Below are positions 60,751 to 64,000 of a DNA stretch of 64,000 nucleotides, piece after piece (the first letter of the stretch is position 1; the number at the start of each line of letters is the position of its first letter). The translations under genes were made by a program, and so were the position numbers. The stretch spans positions 39,967,561 through 40,031,560 of the forward strand of contig NC_088775.1 in the NCBI RefSeq assembly GCF_954871325.1, written 5' to 3'. Source of the DNA: Gordionus sp. m RMFG-2023. Its lineage: Eukaryota; Nematomorpha; Gordioida; Chordodea; Parachordodidae. A model generated the notes under the pieces. That model was not told where the DNA came from. It saw only the letters and a program-made list of their open reading frames with translations, and did no database searches.

Positions 60751-60849
60751 TAGGTCAAAATTTTTAAATTGTGGGAGAAATTCGGTATTTTGTGGGAGTA
60801 ATATAAAAATTGTGGGAGAAATATGAAAATTGATAAAAAAAAAATTTAA

Positions 60850-61020
60850 TCTATTTTCCAAAATAAAATAGGTAATTATTTTTCAAAATAAAATAGCCAA
60901 CTATTTTTCAAAATAAAATAGCCAACTATTTTTCAAAATAAAATATCCAACTCTTTTTCAAAATAAAATAGGTAACTATTTTCCAAAATAAAATACGCAA
61001 CTATTTTTCAAAATAGGTAA
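60850..61020 (+). repeat. 25-26 bp tandem repeat
   Basis: About seven units of ttttcaaaataaaatagcca followed by actat, with gccaacta/ggtaatta variants, just inside the left edge of the hAT complex. Confidence 0.85.
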
Positions 61021-61279
61021 TTATAGTATACGACACAAAATTTCTTAAATACTATCTTTATTATTAAAATAACATATTGATTTATTATAATATATTAATT
61101 TTGTTTAAAAATAATAACCAACGATCTTTTTTAAATACAAAAGAATGTAAACAAGATAAAATTTTATAAAAAATTGTAATTTTACAATGTAAAAAATATA
61201 TTTTATGCTAATGTATAAATAAGATTTTATAAAAAAGCTAACAATTTTAAATTTACAATGTAAAAAATTATTATAATCA

Positions 61280-62160
61280 GTGCGGGGAAGTTGTTCTACA
61301 GTATTTAGTCAATACAATGGGGGAAGGGAATATGATATTTTGAGGCATCAAAAATCTTCAAAGCATAAATCAGTACAGGGCAGTCTATCAACATCTATTA
61401 CAAAACAAAAATATTCTTCAAAAATAAGAAATAATACAGATGCAACTACAGTTGCGGAAATGGTAAATACCTATCATGCAGTACAACATTCAGAGAACTA
61501 CTTAACATCACAATGTTGGTAGAATCTATCCCCATAATATTTAACGACTAATATAAATGAAAAGTATACTTTGTAGAACACAAATGAGCAAGGCTATCAT
61601 CAATGTTTTAGGATATAAATCCAGAAGGTCAATTCTTGACGATTTGAAAGATGTGCAAACATATGCAATTCTAAGAGATGCATCTAATAAGGAGATATCA
61701 TAACATTTCCCTTGATCATCCCCTATTTCAAAAAATTAATGTCATTTCAATAAAACTTTTAAAAATTTTTTCTCCAGATATGAAATATCCAAAGACATAG
61801 CTAACCATATATAATGGTAAATATGGCAGATTTGGCATTACCAATGAATTGCATGGCAGCTTTCTGATCTGATAATTCCTCAGTAAAAACCAGAGTGTAT
61901 TTACAAAATTGAGTCAGCATAATGTTGGTTGACAAGTTCATCCTAATACACGCCATCGTAGAATTTTAAAATTTTTTACAAACCTTTAAAAAATAAATAG
62001 ATTATAAAAGCTGTCCTAATATTTTGAAAAAAATTTTCAAAAATAAATGGCAGAAGTATATTTAGGAATTTTACATATAGGAAATTTACTATATGCTGTT
62101 AATATGCAGTTGCAATCAGAAGAATAAAATTTAATAAAGGTTCACTAAATTATGCTGCAG
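61280..62160 (+). pseudogene. BED-finger hAT transposase, N-terminal part, internally deleted
   Basis: Frame 61280-61522 has a zinc-finger-like segment ending FSQYNGGREYDILRHQKSS with K-H-K, then AEMVNTYHAVQHSENY. Downstream pieces in other frames include INVLGYKS, LRDASNKE, a YNGKYGRFGITNE-like block (about 61800-61860) and VNMQLQSEE (about 62095-62125). The last two match segments of the minus-strand copy (NIADSGLSM; VNIQLQSED), so this is a diverged, shortened relative of it. Many stops. Confidence 0.7.
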
Positions 62161-62409
62161 AAATACCAAAGTAAGAATATTATTACTATTATCGTATAAT
62201 TATTAATAAAATTTAATATGATGTCATGTTTGAGGAGATTGTAATGCTACTTTATTTTTATGATTTGCCAAAATATTCAAAATATTAATTTTACAATGTA
62301 AAAAATAAATTTATTTGATTTTATGCAAATGTATAAATAAGATTTTATAAAATATAGAAAGTCAAATAGTTATAGTTAATTATATTTTATTTGAGATTTA
62401 AATAATGGA

Positions 62410-63660
62410 ACTAAACGTTTACCGTCGTTATTAAGATATTTATAAAATTCCTGGCATGACATTTTATAATTTTGTTTCCATTAACTCGGCCTCTAATGTT
62501 GTTAAAGCAATTCGATTTCTCTCCTTTCTCCAGGCAGTCCTCATCAGGCTAAAAATGCGCTCCGAGAATGAGGTAAGGAGAAAACATACTCGCAAATTTT
62601 TTCCAAGCATGGGGATTTATCGTTATTACGAAAAAATTCCACCCATTTCTCCTCTGCTTTTAGACCATCTAACTTTAAGTATTCTGGCGAATCATAAAAA
62701 ATGGAAAAAATTACAATCTCTTCAAACAAGGCTTCAATGTTTGTCGGTAATTTTAATATATTTATTAAATTACAAAAACCATCAAATGATGGTTTCTGTT
62801 CCAAGGTCATAATATTTAAACATTTGTAAATAGAGTTATTAAAATCAAACGATATTCTAAAATTGTCTTAAATATCTGCTTCATTTAAAAATATATTAAA
62901 AGTATTATTTGAACATTTTAATATAATATTTTTAGCAATAGCGCCATAAAATTTATTATCTATTTTTAACTGTAGAGATGAACAGAGCTGTAGCATGATT
63001 TTGTGAATCTTTATCAATAAAGAATCTTCTGATTGCAACTGAATATTAACTACTTGAAATAGATTTCCTACATGTGAAACTAATCCCAAATATGCTTCTG
63101 ACATTTCATCCTCGAAAAAATTTTTCAAAATTTTATGACAGCTTTTAAAATCTTTATTTAAGAAGTATTTCTATAAGGGTTCGTAAAATTTTAAAATACT
63201 CTCGATGACAGGTATTAATGATAACCACCTGATAGGTACATATCGCAACAACTCACACCATTCCAAATCAGACCACTCCACCAATTCTTTTAATTCAGTG
63301 ACTCTTTTAATTGATGAACTAAATTCGTTAAAACATTTCATCATAATTACTTCGACATCTACAGATAGTACATTCATTGCCTTATTGCAAGAATTAAGCA
63401 GCATATGGCATATACAGCCAATTGGTATTAATTCATTATTGTGCTGCCTCAATTCGGTAAATACACTTTGATTTTTGCCAAAATTAACAGAGGCATTATC
63501 AGCGCAGAAAGCTGACATGCAACTCATTGATAACCCTGAATCAGCTATATTTACCATTATGTGGTTAGCTATATCGTTGGATTTTTCACTATCGGATGAA
63601 AAAAATTTCAATAGTTTTATAGAAAAATGTCGAGTGGAGCACTGCAATTCTAGATAACGT
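62410..63660 (-). pseudogene. BED-finger hAT transposase, catalytic and C-terminal part
   Basis: Frame 63171-63647: SIKLLKFFSSDSEKS, MSAFCADNASVNFGKNQSVF, IPIGCICHMLLNSCNKAMN, VEVIMMKCFNEFSSSIKRV and ELLRYVPIRWLSLIPVIESI, the DDE/RNase H-like core with the H-M-L-N-x-x-N-K-A and R-W-L-S-L blocks of ZBED/hAT transposases. Frame 62868-63128: YLGLVSHVGNLFQVVNIQLQ. Frame 62544-62810: a helical segment with LKLDGLKAEEKWVEFF. Below 62544, I-A-L-T-T-L-E-A-E-L and CHARNF traces give the C-terminus. Three or more stops or frame changes separate the pieces. Confidence 0.82.
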
Positions 63661-64000
63661 TATAAAATATATTAAGTAATTTAAAATATATTTATAATAA
63701 TTATACATACTGTTCTAACTTCTATTCTTTCTAACACAAAAATTTTGAAAATGTCGAGTGGAGAATTGGAGAATTTTATAAAAAATATATTTTAGAGCGG
63801 AAAACTAAAATAAAAGAACTAGACATATTTTTCGAATAAATATTTAAAATTTTTTTAAAAATATAAAAATAATCAAAAACTGTCTCTCAAAATTATTATT
63901 TATATATTAAAAACATTAAAATGCTAAAAAAAAAAAATGTGGGAGAAATTAAAAAATTGTGGGAGCTTTTTGTGGGAGATTTCTAATTGTGGGAGTTTTG

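Larger units (their letters stand above)
60751..64000. mobile_element. BED-finger hAT complex with TGTGGGAG repeats, runs off the window
   Basis: From 60751 (taggtcaaaatttttaaat) onward there are three TGTGGGAG motifs, then a 25-bp tandem repeat, then transposase coding: an N-terminal part on the + strand (61280-62160) and the catalytic to C-terminal part on the minus strand (62410-63660). Further TGTGGGAG motifs (63939-63995) are in the same orientation as the left ones, so the two edges are not a simple inverted pair. This suggests two related elements abutting or nested. The right boundary is outside the window. Confidence 0.65.

Overview
The window is strongly AT-rich nuclear DNA from a eukaryote with spliceosomal GT-AG introns. 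The two host genes, the mixture of transposons (hAT, Tc1/mariner, MULE-like, an RT-RLE LINE and a Ty3/Gypsy fossil) and the intron-rich layout suggest an invertebrate animal. I cannot name the species. No RNA gene, CRISPR array or operon was seen.

Host genes. (1) 1396-3346, + strand: the last five exons of the mitochondrial processing peptidase alpha subunit, with splice phases that agree throughout and the diagnostic glycine-rich loop. The 5' exons lie before the window or were not recognised. (2) 25957-35859, + strand: a complete seven-exon, 359-residue zinc-less medium-chain dehydrogenase/reductase. Its roughly 10 kb span is mostly transposon-filled intron.

Mobile DNA by region. 8.2-12.6 kb: a long-TIR element with a candidate 10-bp target duplication; it contains an RT-RLE LINE reading frame and a hAT MITE. 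12.9-24.2 kb: a patchwork of two satellite-bearing repeat families (here A and B), one hAT (16138-17855) and one long-TIR Tc1/mariner element (21438-23247). 24.3-25.2 kb: the 5' part of a hAT. 26.6-30.9 kb: introns of the dehydrogenase gene holding a short hAT, a Ty3/Gypsy fossil and a fold-back element. 37.1-38.3 kb: a hAT with a perfect 8-bp duplication. 38.9-41.2 kb: two palindromes. 41.4-58 kb: a nested complex. An outer family C DNA transposon is interrupted first by a second family C copy (41485-46242, itself holding a 1.8-kb palindromic element) and then by a 9.87-kb hAT-type element (47991-57857) with a perfect 8-bp target duplication. The arms of that large element are inverted minisatellite arrays. 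It contains a hAT MITE, a ZMYM1-like hAT and a MULE transposase relic. 58.9-64 kb: a hAT end, an inverted family A copy, and the two halves of a BED-finger hAT transposase in opposite orientations, running off the window.

The most notable objects are the large hAT-type element with satellite arms, the RT-RLE frame bracketed by direct and inverted copies of one DNA-transposon end, and the family C transposase, which I recognise as a recurring animal transposon protein but cannot assign to a superfamily.
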